5,664 bases of DNA, taken from the NCBI GenBank assembly GCA_043823825.1, contig JBDRTU010000041.1:1-5664 (forward strand), written 5' to 3'. The notes beneath the pieces were generated by a model, which saw only the letters and a list, made by a program, of their open reading frames with translations, searched no databases and was not told the DNA's origin. This stretch comes from JBDRTU01 sp043823825 (GTDB taxonomy: Bacteria; Patescibacteriota; Patescibacteriia; Veblenbacterales; UBA10138). Positions 1-4,889 of the stretch are shown piece by piece. The translations under genes were made by a program, and so were the position numbers. Each line of letters opens with the position of its first letter. The first letter of the stretch is position 1.

Positions 1-330
1 GATGGTTTGGATGATCAATTTGAAATAGCTATTGGTACTGATCCATTTAATAAAGATACAGATAATGATGGCTATGAAGATGGTTTAGAAGTAGCTAGTG
101 GTTATTCACCCCTGGGTACTGGCAAAGCAACGATTGATGCAAATTTGGCCAAGAGATTAGAAGGAAGAATTATTTTGGCTGTTAAAAAACACGGGGAAGC
201 ATTTTATATTAGTAATGGTGAGGCGTACTACTTAAAAGATGGTTCATCAGCTTATCAAATAATGCGCAATAAATCGCTTGGTATTACCAATAACGATCTA
301 CGTAAAATTCAGGTAGGCGAATTTGAGTAA
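1..330 (+). CDS. C-terminal part of a secreted calcium-binding protein with a thrombospondin type 3 repeat
   Basis: The reading frame is open from the first base, so the 5' end lies outside the window; 109 residues are visible. Residues 13-30 form a thrombospondin type 3 type repeat, with Asp19, Asp21, Asp23 and Asp27 spaced as DxDxDGxxD, the usual calcium-binding pattern. A preceding DG pair at residues 1-2 suggests at least one more repeat upstream. Residues 49-109 form a small domain with the conserved run AYQIMRN and then LGITNNDLRKI. I recall this domain at the C-terminus of many predicted extracellular Patescibacteria proteins, where it commonly carries a GEAWY motif (GEAFY here). The protein is probably exported, with calcium stiffening the repeat, but no signal peptide can be seen because the start is missing. 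The TTG at position 7 is an internal Leu codon, not a start. The gene ends in TAA and is followed by a hairpin. Confidence 0.85.
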   Translation, partial: DGLDDQFEIAIGTDPFNKDTDNDGYEDGLEVASGYSPLGTGKATIDANLAKRLEGRIILAVKKHGEAFYISNGEAYYLKDGSSAYQIMRNKSLGITNNDLRKIQVGEFE

Positions 331-352
331 TACCGAATTAAAAACAAAAAAG

Positions 353-386
353 GCAAAACTGTTCCAACTAATTGGAACAGTTTTGC
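353..386 (+). terminator. Perfect 15-bp hairpin, probable bidirectional terminator
   Basis: The arms GCAAAACTGTTCCAA (353-367) and TTGGAACAGTTTTGC (372-386) are exact reverse complements around a four-base CTAA loop. Reading forward, the inner stem 359-380 is followed by TTTT, which would end transcription of the calcium-binding protein gene. Reading backward, the hairpin is followed by a long T-rich run (complement of 341-352), so it would also stop antisense transcription. The right arm abuts the -10 element of the next gene. Confidence 0.75.
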
Positions 387-392
387 TATAAT
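384..392 (+). promoter_or_regulatory. Extended -10 promoter (TGCTATAAT) for the transglutaminase-like gene
   Basis: TG at 384-385 and a perfect TATAAT at 387-392 make a textbook extended -10 element. No good -35 is visible at 16-18 bases upstream, where the sequence is the hairpin left arm and loop; extended -10 promoters often do not need one. Transcription would start about 6-8 bases downstream, at or next to the ATG at 399, giving a transcript with essentially no leader. Confidence 0.6.
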
Positions 393-398
393 GGTAAT

Positions 399-1016
399 AT
401 GTATGGATTTACTAATATTGAGTTGAAGGTTTTTAAAGAGTTAACCACACCAGAGAAGATCCAGGATTGGTTAGAAAAGCTGCCAATTAATTTTGAGCTT
501 AAAGGCGAAACTTGCCGCTCGCCGCGACGGGTATTAAAAGAACATAAGGCGCATTGTATTGAGGGGGCAATGTTAGCCGCTGTGGCTTTAAGAATGTTAG
601 GTTTTAAACCCTTAGTGATAGATTTAAAAGCAGCAAGACATGACGATGATCATGTAGTGGCGGTGTTTAAGCAGCACGGTTTATGGGGAGCTATTAGTAA
701 AGTGAATCATAATGTATTGCGTTTTCGTGACCCAGTTTATCGCGATATCAGGGAGTTAGTAATGTCATTTTTTCATGAATATTTTACTCAAGACAGAAAA
801 AAAACTTTACGCAGTTATTCTCTTCCGGTAAATTTGGCTCGTTTTGACCATAAAGGTTGGATGACGAGTGAGAAGGATTTGTGGTATATTGCAGAATACA
901 TTGACCAAGTAAAGCATTATCCCATTGCTTCTGCTTCGCGAATTAGAACTTATCGCAAAGTAGATCCTATTGAAATTAGAGCTGGTAATTTAGAACGCTG
1001 GCCTGATCCCAGATAA
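399..1016 (+). CDS. Putative transglutaminase-like (cysteine peptidase fold) protein
   Basis: This is a 205-residue soluble protein with no signal peptide or membrane segment. It resembles a widespread uncharacterised bacterial family from memory, marked by GETCRSPRRVL (36-46), AHCIEGAMLAA (51-61), DDDHVVAVF (82-90), WGAISKVNH (96-104) and FRDPVYRD (109-116). Cys53 at the start of a helix, His85 on a strand and Asp111 or a nearby Asp fit the order of a transglutaminase/papain-like Cys-His-Asp triad. That assignment is inference from motif order. The substrate is unknown; a peptidase, amidase or transpeptidase activity would fit. I chose the ATG at 399, six bases after the -10 box. A TTG at 372 in the same frame lies inside the hairpin and upstream of the likely transcription start. 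There is no Shine-Dalgarno sequence. The ZIP transporter gene begins 11 bases after its TAA stop. Confidence 0.75.
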   Translation: MYGFTNIELKVFKELTTPEKIQDWLEKLPINFELKGETCRSPRRVLKEHKAHCIEGAMLAAVALRMLGFKPLVIDLKAARHDDDHVVAVFKQHGLWGAISKVNHNVLRFRDPVYRDIRELVMSFFHEYFTQDRKKTLRSYSLPVNLARFDHKGWMTSEKDLWYIAEYIDQVKHYPIASASRIRTYRKVDPIEIRAGNLERWPDPR

Positions 1017-1017
1017 T
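989..1017 (+). promoter_or_regulatory. Possible promoter for the ZIP transporter inside the end of the preceding gene
   Basis: TTTAGA (989-994) and GATAAT (1012-1017) are separated by 17 bases; the boxes match the consensus at 4/6 and 5/6. Transcription would start around 1024, only about four bases before the ATG at 1028. Read-through from the upstream gene is an equally good explanation for expression, and AT-rich sequence produces such matches by chance. Confidence 0.3.
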
Positions 1018-1027
1018 TAATAATATT

Positions 1028-1774
1028 ATGTATCTTGTTTGGTTATATACTTTAGGAAGTGTTATTTTAGTTAGCTTGGTTTCTTTTATTGGTTTGTTTG
1101 CGCTTTCGCTTTCTGCCAATCGTTTAAAAAAACTGCTTTTTATTTTAATAAGTTTTGCGGCTGGTGCGTTGCTTGGTGATGCTTTTATACATATTTTACC
1201 TGAGTTAGTAGGGGAATATGGTTATACTATTAATATTGCGTTATATTTATCAGCGGCCATCGTGTTGTTTTTTATTTTGGAACGGTTTATTCGTTGGCAC
1301 CATTATCATCATTTAGAAGAAGAAGACAAACATCCGGTTGGTTATTTGAATTTAGTTGGCGATGGTTTTCATAATTTTATTGACGGCTTAATTATTGGCG
1401 CTTCCTACCTAGTGGATATTAAACTTGGTATGGCCACCACCTTGGCGGTGTTAGTTCATGAATTGCCCCAAGAAATTGGAGATTTTACCATTTTAATTCA
1501 TAGTGGTTTTAGCAGAGGCAGGGCATTGTTTTATAATTTTTTGTCAGCTCTAGCGGCAGTAGTGGGAGCAGTATTAATTTTATTGTTAGAAAAATTAAGC
1601 GCTGAAATACTGCCAGCTCTTTTAGCTTTGACTGCTGGTGGTTTTATTTATATTGCTACTGTTGACTTAATACCCGAGCTTCATAAAGAGTCAGATCTTA
1701 AGAAATCAATCTTACAACTAGTCTCGCTAGTGGCTGGTATTGCTTTAATGTTTTTATTATTATTGATGGATTAA
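1028..1774 (+). CDS. ZIP-family divalent metal transporter
   Basis: This 248-residue integral membrane protein has about eight hydrophobic segments, as expected for ZIP (SLC39-like) carriers that move Zn2+, Fe2+ or related metals into the cytoplasm. The diagnostic metal-site motifs are present: HNFIDG in the fourth segment (115-120) and HELPQEIGDF in the fifth (144-153), so His115, Asn116, Asp119, His144, Glu145 and Glu149 are candidate ligands. The HELPQEIGDF form resembles the LIV-1 subgroup motif HEIPHELGDF, with Gln148 in place of the second His. DAFIHILPE (51-59) in the second segment and DLIPELH (213-219) near the end supply further charged residues in the membrane. The loop before the fourth segment carries HHYHH (91-95) followed by acidic residues, a likely metal-sensing or metal-gathering loop. 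Metal specificity cannot be read from the sequence. No Shine-Dalgarno precedes the ATG, and no clear terminator follows. Confidence 0.93.
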   Translation: MYLVWLYTLGSVILVSLVSFIGLFALSLSANRLKKLLFILISFAAGALLGDAFIHILPELVGEYGYTINIALYLSAAIVLFFILERFIRWHHYHHLEEEDKHPVGYLNLVGDGFHNFIDGLIIGASYLVDIKLGMATTLAVLVHELPQEIGDFTILIHSGFSRGRALFYNFLSALAAVVGAVLILLLEKLSAEILPALLALTAGGFIYIATVDLIPELHKESDLKKSILQLVSLVAGIALMFLLLLMD

Positions 1775-1840
1775 ATGTGCATTAAATTTTCCCTTTTTAT
1801 CTTTTATCAATTACCTTAGTGCAGATTGTCTTTGCTCGGC

Positions 1841-1872
1841 TTGCTTTTACTAGTAGTGAGATAGCTTATAAT
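1841..1872 (+). promoter_or_regulatory. Possible promoter in the spacer upstream of the DUF4015-like gene
   Basis: The spacer 1775-1951 (177 bases) holds a perfect TATAAT at 1867-1872. The nearest -35-like sequences, TTGCTT (1841-1846) and TTTTAC (1845-1850), are respectively too far away and weak. A transcript starting near 1879 would have a leader of about 73 bases. I see no ORF, terminator with a U tract or known riboswitch in the spacer. Confidence 0.35.
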
Positions 1873-1918
1873 AATAAATTTTTTCCCGAGGTTGGTGTTT
1901 AAGCTAAGCTCTTTTATT

Positions 1919-1946
1919 TTTTCACTAGATTGCGCTAGAGTATAGG
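1919..1946 (+). promoter_or_regulatory. Possible second promoter immediately before the DUF4015-like gene
   Basis: TTTTCA (1919-1924) and TATAGG (1941-1946) are 16 bases apart, and each matches consensus at 4/6. Initiation would fall at about 1952-1953, on the ATG itself, giving a leaderless transcript like that proposed for the gene at 399. This is a weak match. Confidence 0.3.
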
Positions 1947-1951
1947 CGTAT

Positions 1952-2968
1952 ATGAATTGGACAGCACTACTTACTGCTTTAATACTTTTATCCCGTGGTA
2001 TATCAATAACCCCAGACCCTTTGCCTTTAATAGAAGTTAAGCGTCCGCCGGTTGAGGTTAAGGCTATTTATATTAGTGCGGAAGTAGCGCAAAGCCAGCG
2101 CTTTGCTCAATTAGTAGAGTTAGTTGATCAAAGTGAGCTTAACGCCATGGTTATTAATATTAAGGAATCATCAGGGGTAAAGTTTTGGGACGGGTTAGCT
2201 GATTTAGTTATTAATTTGCATCAAAAAAATATTTGGCTGATTGCTCGGCAGGTAGTGTTTCAAGATAATGATTTGGCAACCAGAGAATCAAGATTGGCTT
2301 TAAAAAATACTCAAGGCGTCTTGTGGCAAGGCCGTGGTGGTGCTTTATGGCTAGATCCAGCAGCTTATGACGTGTGGGAATATAATTCTCAAATTGCCAA
2401 ACAAGCCCTGGCTCTCGGGTTTGATGAAATTAATTTAGATTACATTCGCTTTCCTTCAGACGGGGATATTAAAGGAATTGTTTATCCAGTGTGGGATCAG
2501 CGATCTAGTAAAGAACAGGTAATAGCTGATTTTGCCGAGTGGTTAGTAGGCGATATTAAAAAAACTTATCCTCATGCAATTATTTCTGCTGATATTTTTG
2601 CCTTCACCTTAGTGCAGGATTGGGATTTAACTATTGGACAACGGGCCAGTTTGTTAGCTCAATATTTTGATGTTTTGTCGCCAATGATTTATCCTTCCCA
2701 CTATCGTTCTGGTAATTTTGGCCTAATTAATCCTGCCCAGCATCCTTATCAGGTGGTAAACAAAACTCTTACCAGCGGTCAGCAAATACTAAATAACCAT
2801 AAAGTACTAATCAGACCTTGGTTACAGGATTTTAATATTGGTGCAATTTATACAGCTGACTTAGTACGGCAACAGATTTCCGCCGTTTCTGATAGTGGTT
2901 ACCATAGTGGCTGGATGTTGTGGAATCCAGCAAGTAAATACACAGCCGACGCCTTAAAACCCGAGTAG
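1952..2968 (+). CDS. Secreted glycosyl-hydrolase-like TIM-barrel protein (DUF4015 type)
   Basis: This 338-residue protein matches, by its run of motifs, the 'putative glycosyl hydrolase domain' family DUF4015: KAIYIS (37-42), NIKESSG (69-75), LIARQVVFQD (96-105), LWLDPAAYDVWEY (132-144), GFDEINLDYIRFPSDG (156-171), SADIFAF (212-218), SPMIYPSHY (243-251), RPWLQDF (288-294) and WMLWNPASKY (321-330). Asp163 in LDYIRFP and Asp213 in SADIF lie at strand ends and are candidate catalytic or substrate-binding acids; this is inference from position. The N-terminus has a short hydrophobic stretch (about residues 4-14) that may be a signal peptide or anchor; there is no lipobox Cys. The likely site of action is outside the membrane, on cell-envelope or environmental polysaccharide, but activity is not established for the family as far as I know. 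The ATG has no Shine-Dalgarno. A gap of 40 bases separates it from the next gene. Confidence 0.85.
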   Translation: MNWTALLTALILLSRGISITPDPLPLIEVKRPPVEVKAIYISAEVAQSQRFAQLVELVDQSELNAMVINIKESSGVKFWDGLADLVINLHQKNIWLIARQVVFQDNDLATRESRLALKNTQGVLWQGRGGALWLDPAAYDVWEYNSQIAKQALALGFDEINLDYIRFPSDGDIKGIVYPVWDQRSSKEQVIADFAEWLVGDIKKTYPHAIISADIFAFTLVQDWDLTIGQRASLLAQYFDVLSPMIYPSHYRSGNFGLINPAQHPYQVVNKTLTSGQQILNNHKVLIRPWLQDFNIGAIYTADLVRQQISAVSDSGYHSGWMLWNPASKYTADALKPE

Positions 2969-3008
2969 ACTAAACATCTGTTGTTAAAACTATTATTATT
3001 AAGATAGT

Positions 3009-3344
3009 ATGGCCGAGCCTAATGAGGGAATAGAACTTTTATATACTCGTGATTGCCAAAACTGGCAGCAAACCCTAGTAAATTTAAAACAAGCGTTGAA
3101 TGAGCTTCACATCACCGATAGTATGGAATTAGTTCCTATCGACACCATAGAGCAGGCCCGCATTTATAATTTTTTCGCCTCTCCTACTATTCATATTAAT
3201 GGTCAGGATGCAGATTCTCAAAGTAGACGAACTGGCAAACGAGGCATGGGTACTGGTCGCCCTTACTTTTTTAAGGGCAAGGCTTGGTCCGCTCCTCCTA
3301 AAGAACTTATTATAAAAGCATTAAAAGATCTTTATCTACTCTAG
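3009..3344 (+). CDS. Small thioredoxin-fold protein with a single cysteine
   Basis: This is a 111-residue cytoplasmic protein. IELLYTRDCQNW (8-19) fits the first strand and active-site turn of a thioredoxin fold. Cys16 is the only cysteine, so a classic CxxC pair is absent. ASPTIHINGQD (57-67) holds the usual cis-Pro (Pro59) that faces the active site. The C-terminal SAPPKELIIKAL (94-105) forms the last helix. The pattern of Cys-x-Asn-x, then SPT-x-x-x-NG, then PPxELI recalls short thioredoxin-like proteins that databases often label alkylmercury lyase-like or DUF2703-like. Organomercury cleavage should not be assumed, since there is no MerB catalytic set. Residues 69-84 form a basic, glycine-rich insert. 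The start ATG at 3009 has no Shine-Dalgarno; TATTAT at 2991-2996 could act as a -10 and give a leader of about six bases. The role is unknown; a thiol-dependent redox or metal-handling task is a guess. Confidence 0.75.
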   Translation: MAEPNEGIELLYTRDCQNWQQTLVNLKQALNELHITDSMELVPIDTIEQARIYNFFASPTIHINGQDADSQSRRTGKRGMGTGRPYFFKGKAWSAPPKELIIKALKDLYLL

Positions 3345-3372
3345 TTAAATGGTTAATCGCGCTGTAAAAATT

Positions 3373-3401
3373 TTGACAATGCCGCTTGGTAGCATTAACC
3401 T
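3373..3401 (+). promoter_or_regulatory. Candidate pilT promoter with perfect -35
   Basis: A perfect TTGACA (3373-3378) is followed after 17 bases by TAACCT (3396-3401), a weak -10 with three matches. Transcription would start near 3408, upstream of the ATG at 3415 but downstream of the ATG at 3349. If real, it supports the shorter PilT start. Confidence 0.4.
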
Positions 3402-3402
3402 T

Positions 3403-3407
3403 AAAGG
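3403..3407 (+). promoter_or_regulatory. Ribosome binding site deciding the pilT start
   Basis: AAAGG lies seven bases before the ATG at 3415. It is the only convincing Shine-Dalgarno-like element ahead of a gene in this window and favours 3415 over the in-frame ATG at 3349, which has none. Confidence 0.5.
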
Positions 3408-3414
3408 TAGTGTT

Positions 3415-4455
3415 ATGACTTTAGAGCAATTATTCATTGAGGCTAAACAAGCAGGCGCGTCTGATCTTCATTTGGTGGCAGGAAAGTCACCAATTATTCG
3501 TATTAACGGTGAGTTAAAACCTTTAGGTCATCCGGAAATGACTCCTAAGAAAATTGAGGAGCTGGTTTTAAGTTTGCTAACTATCGAACAAAAGGAGAAA
3601 TTTTTAAGTAAAAAAGATTTAGATATTTCTCATCAACTTAAAGATAGTACTAGATTTAGGGTAAATTTGCATTTTGAAAAAAATAACATGGGCTTGGTGG
3701 CGCGCGTGATTCCTTCCGAGATACCCACAATGGAGGATATTGAAATGCCCTCGGTGGTGTTTGATGTAACTCGTTTGGATTACGGATTAATTTTAGTTAC
3801 TGGTCCTACGGGTTGTGGTAAATCTACTAGCTTAGCAGCGATGATTGATTTAATTAATCATGAAAGAACGGCTAATATTATAACTTTGGAAGATCCAATT
3901 GAATTTATTTTTAAATCAGATAATAGTATTGTCAAGCAACGTCAATTAGGAACAGATATTGTTTCTTTTGCCGAAGGTTTAAAACACGCCTTGCGGCAAG
4001 ATCCTAATGTAATAATGGTTGGTGAAATGCGTGACTTGGATACTATCGCCACTACTTTAACTTTGGCCGAAACCGGTCACTTGGTTTTAGCCACTTTACA
4101 TACTCCCAATTCTACGCAAACCATTGATCGTATTATTGATGTTTTCCCTCCCCATCAGCAAACACAAGTGCGTTTGCAGTTATCATATTCTTTAAAAGCA
4201 GTTATTTCGCAGCGGTTATTACCAGAAACTTCCAACAATAAACGGGTTGCAGCACGGGAAATTTTGATAAATAATCCAGCGGTAGCCAATTTAATTCGGG
4301 AAAATAAATTATCCCAGATTAAGTCTGTTATTCAAACTAGTGCTGAAGAAGGAATGGTGAGTATGGATAAATCAATAAAGAAATTACTACAAGAGGATCG
4401 TATTAGTAAAGAGGTGGCCATAGCACATATTTCTAGTCCGGAAGTGCTTAATTAA
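3415..4455 (+). CDS. pilT: Type IV pilus retraction ATPase PilT
   Basis: This 346-residue protein has the normal length and full motif set of PilT, the hexameric cytoplasmic ATPase that depolymerises type IV pili to drive retraction, twitching and DNA uptake. The N-terminal PAS-like domain begins MTLEQLFIEA and contains ASDLHL (15-20). The RecA-like domain has Walker A GPTGCGKST (130-138), the Asp box ITLEDPIEF (156-164), Walker B VIMVGEMRD (199-207) with catalytic Glu204, and the His box GHLVLATLHT (221-230). The C-terminal PAVANLIRENKLSQI (288-302) corresponds to the AIRNLIRE motif needed for retraction, which separates PilT from the extension ATPase PilB. The ATG at 3349 would add 22 residues unlike any PilT N-terminus; 3415 has a Shine-Dalgarno and gives the canonical start. 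No other pilus gene is in view. An intrinsic terminator follows six bases after the TAA. Confidence 0.95.
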   Translation: MTLEQLFIEAKQAGASDLHLVAGKSPIIRINGELKPLGHPEMTPKKIEELVLSLLTIEQKEKFLSKKDLDISHQLKDSTRFRVNLHFEKNNMGLVARVIPSEIPTMEDIEMPSVVFDVTRLDYGLILVTGPTGCGKSTSLAAMIDLINHERTANIITLEDPIEFIFKSDNSIVKQRQLGTDIVSFAEGLKHALRQDPNVIMVGEMRDLDTIATTLTLAETGHLVLATLHTPNSTQTIDRIIDVFPPHQQTQVRLQLSYSLKAVISQRLLPETSNNKRVAAREILINNPAVANLIRENKLSQIKSVIQTSAEEGMVSMDKSIKKLLQEDRISKEVAIAHISSPEVLN

Positions 4456-4460
4456 AATGG

Positions 4461-4487
4461 CCCTCTATTATAAACAGAGGGTTTTTT
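4461..4487 (+). terminator. Intrinsic terminator of pilT
   Basis: CCCTCT (4461-4466) pairs with AGAGGG (4476-4481) around a nine-base loop and is followed at once by six T residues (4482-4487). It begins five bases after the pilT stop codon. Confidence 0.88.
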
Positions 4488-4488
4488 G

Positions 4489-4536
4489 TATACCCCGACA
4501 CCTAAAATGCTATACTCATAAGGGTGTTGGGGTATA
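4489..4536 (+). repeat. 14-bp inverted repeat flanking an extended -10 element
   Basis: TATACCCCGACACC (4489-4502) and GGTGTTGGGGTATA (4523-4536) are inverted copies with one G-T wobble (4497/4528). The 20 bases between them hold TGC plus TATACT (4508-4516), an extended -10 with 5/6 identity. A transcript would begin near 4523, at the edge of the right arm. The arms are GC-richer than their surroundings. This could be an operator for a dimeric repressor, an RNA hairpin, or the remains of a small mobile element; no terminator-like U run follows. The centre-to-centre distance of the arms is 34 bases, a little over three helical turns. Confidence 0.6.
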
Positions 4537-4609
4537 TTTGAAAATTTAGGCAGTCTGTGTTACGGTAATGTGGCTTTTTTATATTTTTATTCTTTTTAGT
4601 TTTACCCTT

Positions 4610-4615
4610 TATAAT
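4610..4615 (+). promoter_or_regulatory. -10 box of the probable tRNA-array promoter
   Basis: A perfect TATAAT stands 67 bases before tRNA-Arg, in otherwise T-rich sequence. No good -35 sits 16-18 bases upstream. Initiation would be near 4622 and the leader would include the GC palindrome at 4645-4659. The other candidate for transcribing the array is the promoter in the inverted repeat around 4511. Confidence 0.45.
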
Positions 4616-4644
4616 ATGCCCTCGTAGTGTCACCCTAAGGGGGA

Positions 4645-4659
4645 TCGCCCGCAGGGCGA
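4645..4659. repeat. GC-rich short palindrome upstream of the tRNAs
   Basis: TCGCCC (4645-4650) and GGGCGA (4654-4659) are perfect inverted arms around GCA. The palindrome opens a GC-rich stretch (4633-4680) that contrasts with the AT-rich genes. No T tract follows on either strand, so it is not a standard terminator; it could be a leader hairpin or a dispersed palindromic element. Confidence 0.5.
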
Positions 4660-4682
4660 AAATGCCTGCCCGAAGTGCCTTT

Positions 4683-4756
4683 GCCCTGGTAGCTCAATTG
4701 GATAGAGCGTATGGCTTCGGACCATAAGGTTAGGGGTTCGAGTCCTCTCCAGGGCA
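4683..4756 (+). tRNA. tRNA-Arg (anticodon TCG)
   Basis: A full cloverleaf can be drawn. The acceptor stem is GCCCTGG (4683-4689) with CCAGGGC (4749-4755) and discriminator A4756. The D stem is GCTC/GAGC. The anticodon stem TATGG/CCATA encloses CTTCGGA, with TCG at 4717-4719, reading the Arg codon CGA. The variable loop is AGGTT and the T arm AGGGG-TTCGAGT-CCTCT. CCA is not encoded. Six or seven further bases on each side can extend the acceptor stem (4676-4682 with 4756-4762), which is unusual for a precursor. Confidence 0.95.
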
Positions 4757-4770
4757 GAGGCAGGCGGGTT

Positions 4771-4807
4771 GGACCAGTAATTGGGGGTTCGAATCCCTCC
4801 GGGGGCA
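4771..4807 (+). pseudogene. 3' remnant of a tRNA gene
   Basis: The T arm is intact: GGGGG (4783-4787), loop TTCGAAT, CCCTC (4795-4799). It is followed by a plausible 3' acceptor strand CGGGGGC (4800-4806) and discriminator A4807. The matching 5' acceptor strand (GCCCCCG), D arm and a proper anticodon arm are missing; only about 14 bases (GGACCAG then TAATT) upstream resemble an anticodon 3' stem and variable loop. The four-base gap GTGA to tRNA-Lys parallels the four-base gap after tRNA-Lys, so this was probably a complete member of the array. Its T arm differs from tRNA-Arg(TCG) at several positions, so it is not a simple recent copy of that gene's end. An integration-site (att) remnant is an alternative. 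Confidence 0.65.
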
Positions 4808-4811
4808 GTGA

Positions 4812-4885
4812 GGGTCGTTAGCTCAATTTGGTAGAGCAGCTGCCTCTTAAGCAGTTGGTTACAGGTTCGAGTCCTGTACGACCCA
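4812..4885 (+). tRNA. tRNA-Lys (anticodon CTT)
   Basis: The acceptor stem is GGGTCGT (4812-4818) with ACGACCC (4878-4884) and discriminator A4885. The D stem is GCTC/GAGC. The anticodon stem GCTGC/GCAGT encloses CTCTTAA, with CTT at 4846-4848, reading the Lys codon AAG. The variable loop is TGGTT and the T arm ACAGG-TTCGAGT-CCTGT. CCA is not encoded. It lies four bases before tRNA-Pro, so the two are surely co-transcribed. Confidence 0.95.
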
Positions 4886-4889
4886 GAGA

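Noticed and set aside
372..398. TTG start at 372 for the transglutaminase-like gene
   Set aside because: It lies within the hairpin and before the predicted transcription start. It would add nine residues that encode the promoter (Cys-Tyr-Asn from TGCTATAAT).
1771..1810. A possible terminator after the ZIP transporter
   Set aside because: The AATGTGCATT palindrome has no room for a loop and no GC-rich stem; the T-rich bases after it alone are not enough.
3009..3344. Alkylmercury lyase (MerB)
   Set aside because: Only the thioredoxin-like pattern is present, with one cysteine and no MerB catalytic set, and there are no mercury-resistance genes nearby.
3349..3414. N-terminal extension of PilT from the ATG at 3349
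   Set aside because: PilT proteins normally begin at the MTLEQ segment; the ATG at 3415 has a ribosome binding site and sits downstream of a TTGACA-containing promoter candidate.
4550..4590. A possible terminator at GTGGCTTTTTT
   Set aside because: The T run is present, but no stem-forming sequence precedes it, since the upstream bases do not pair.
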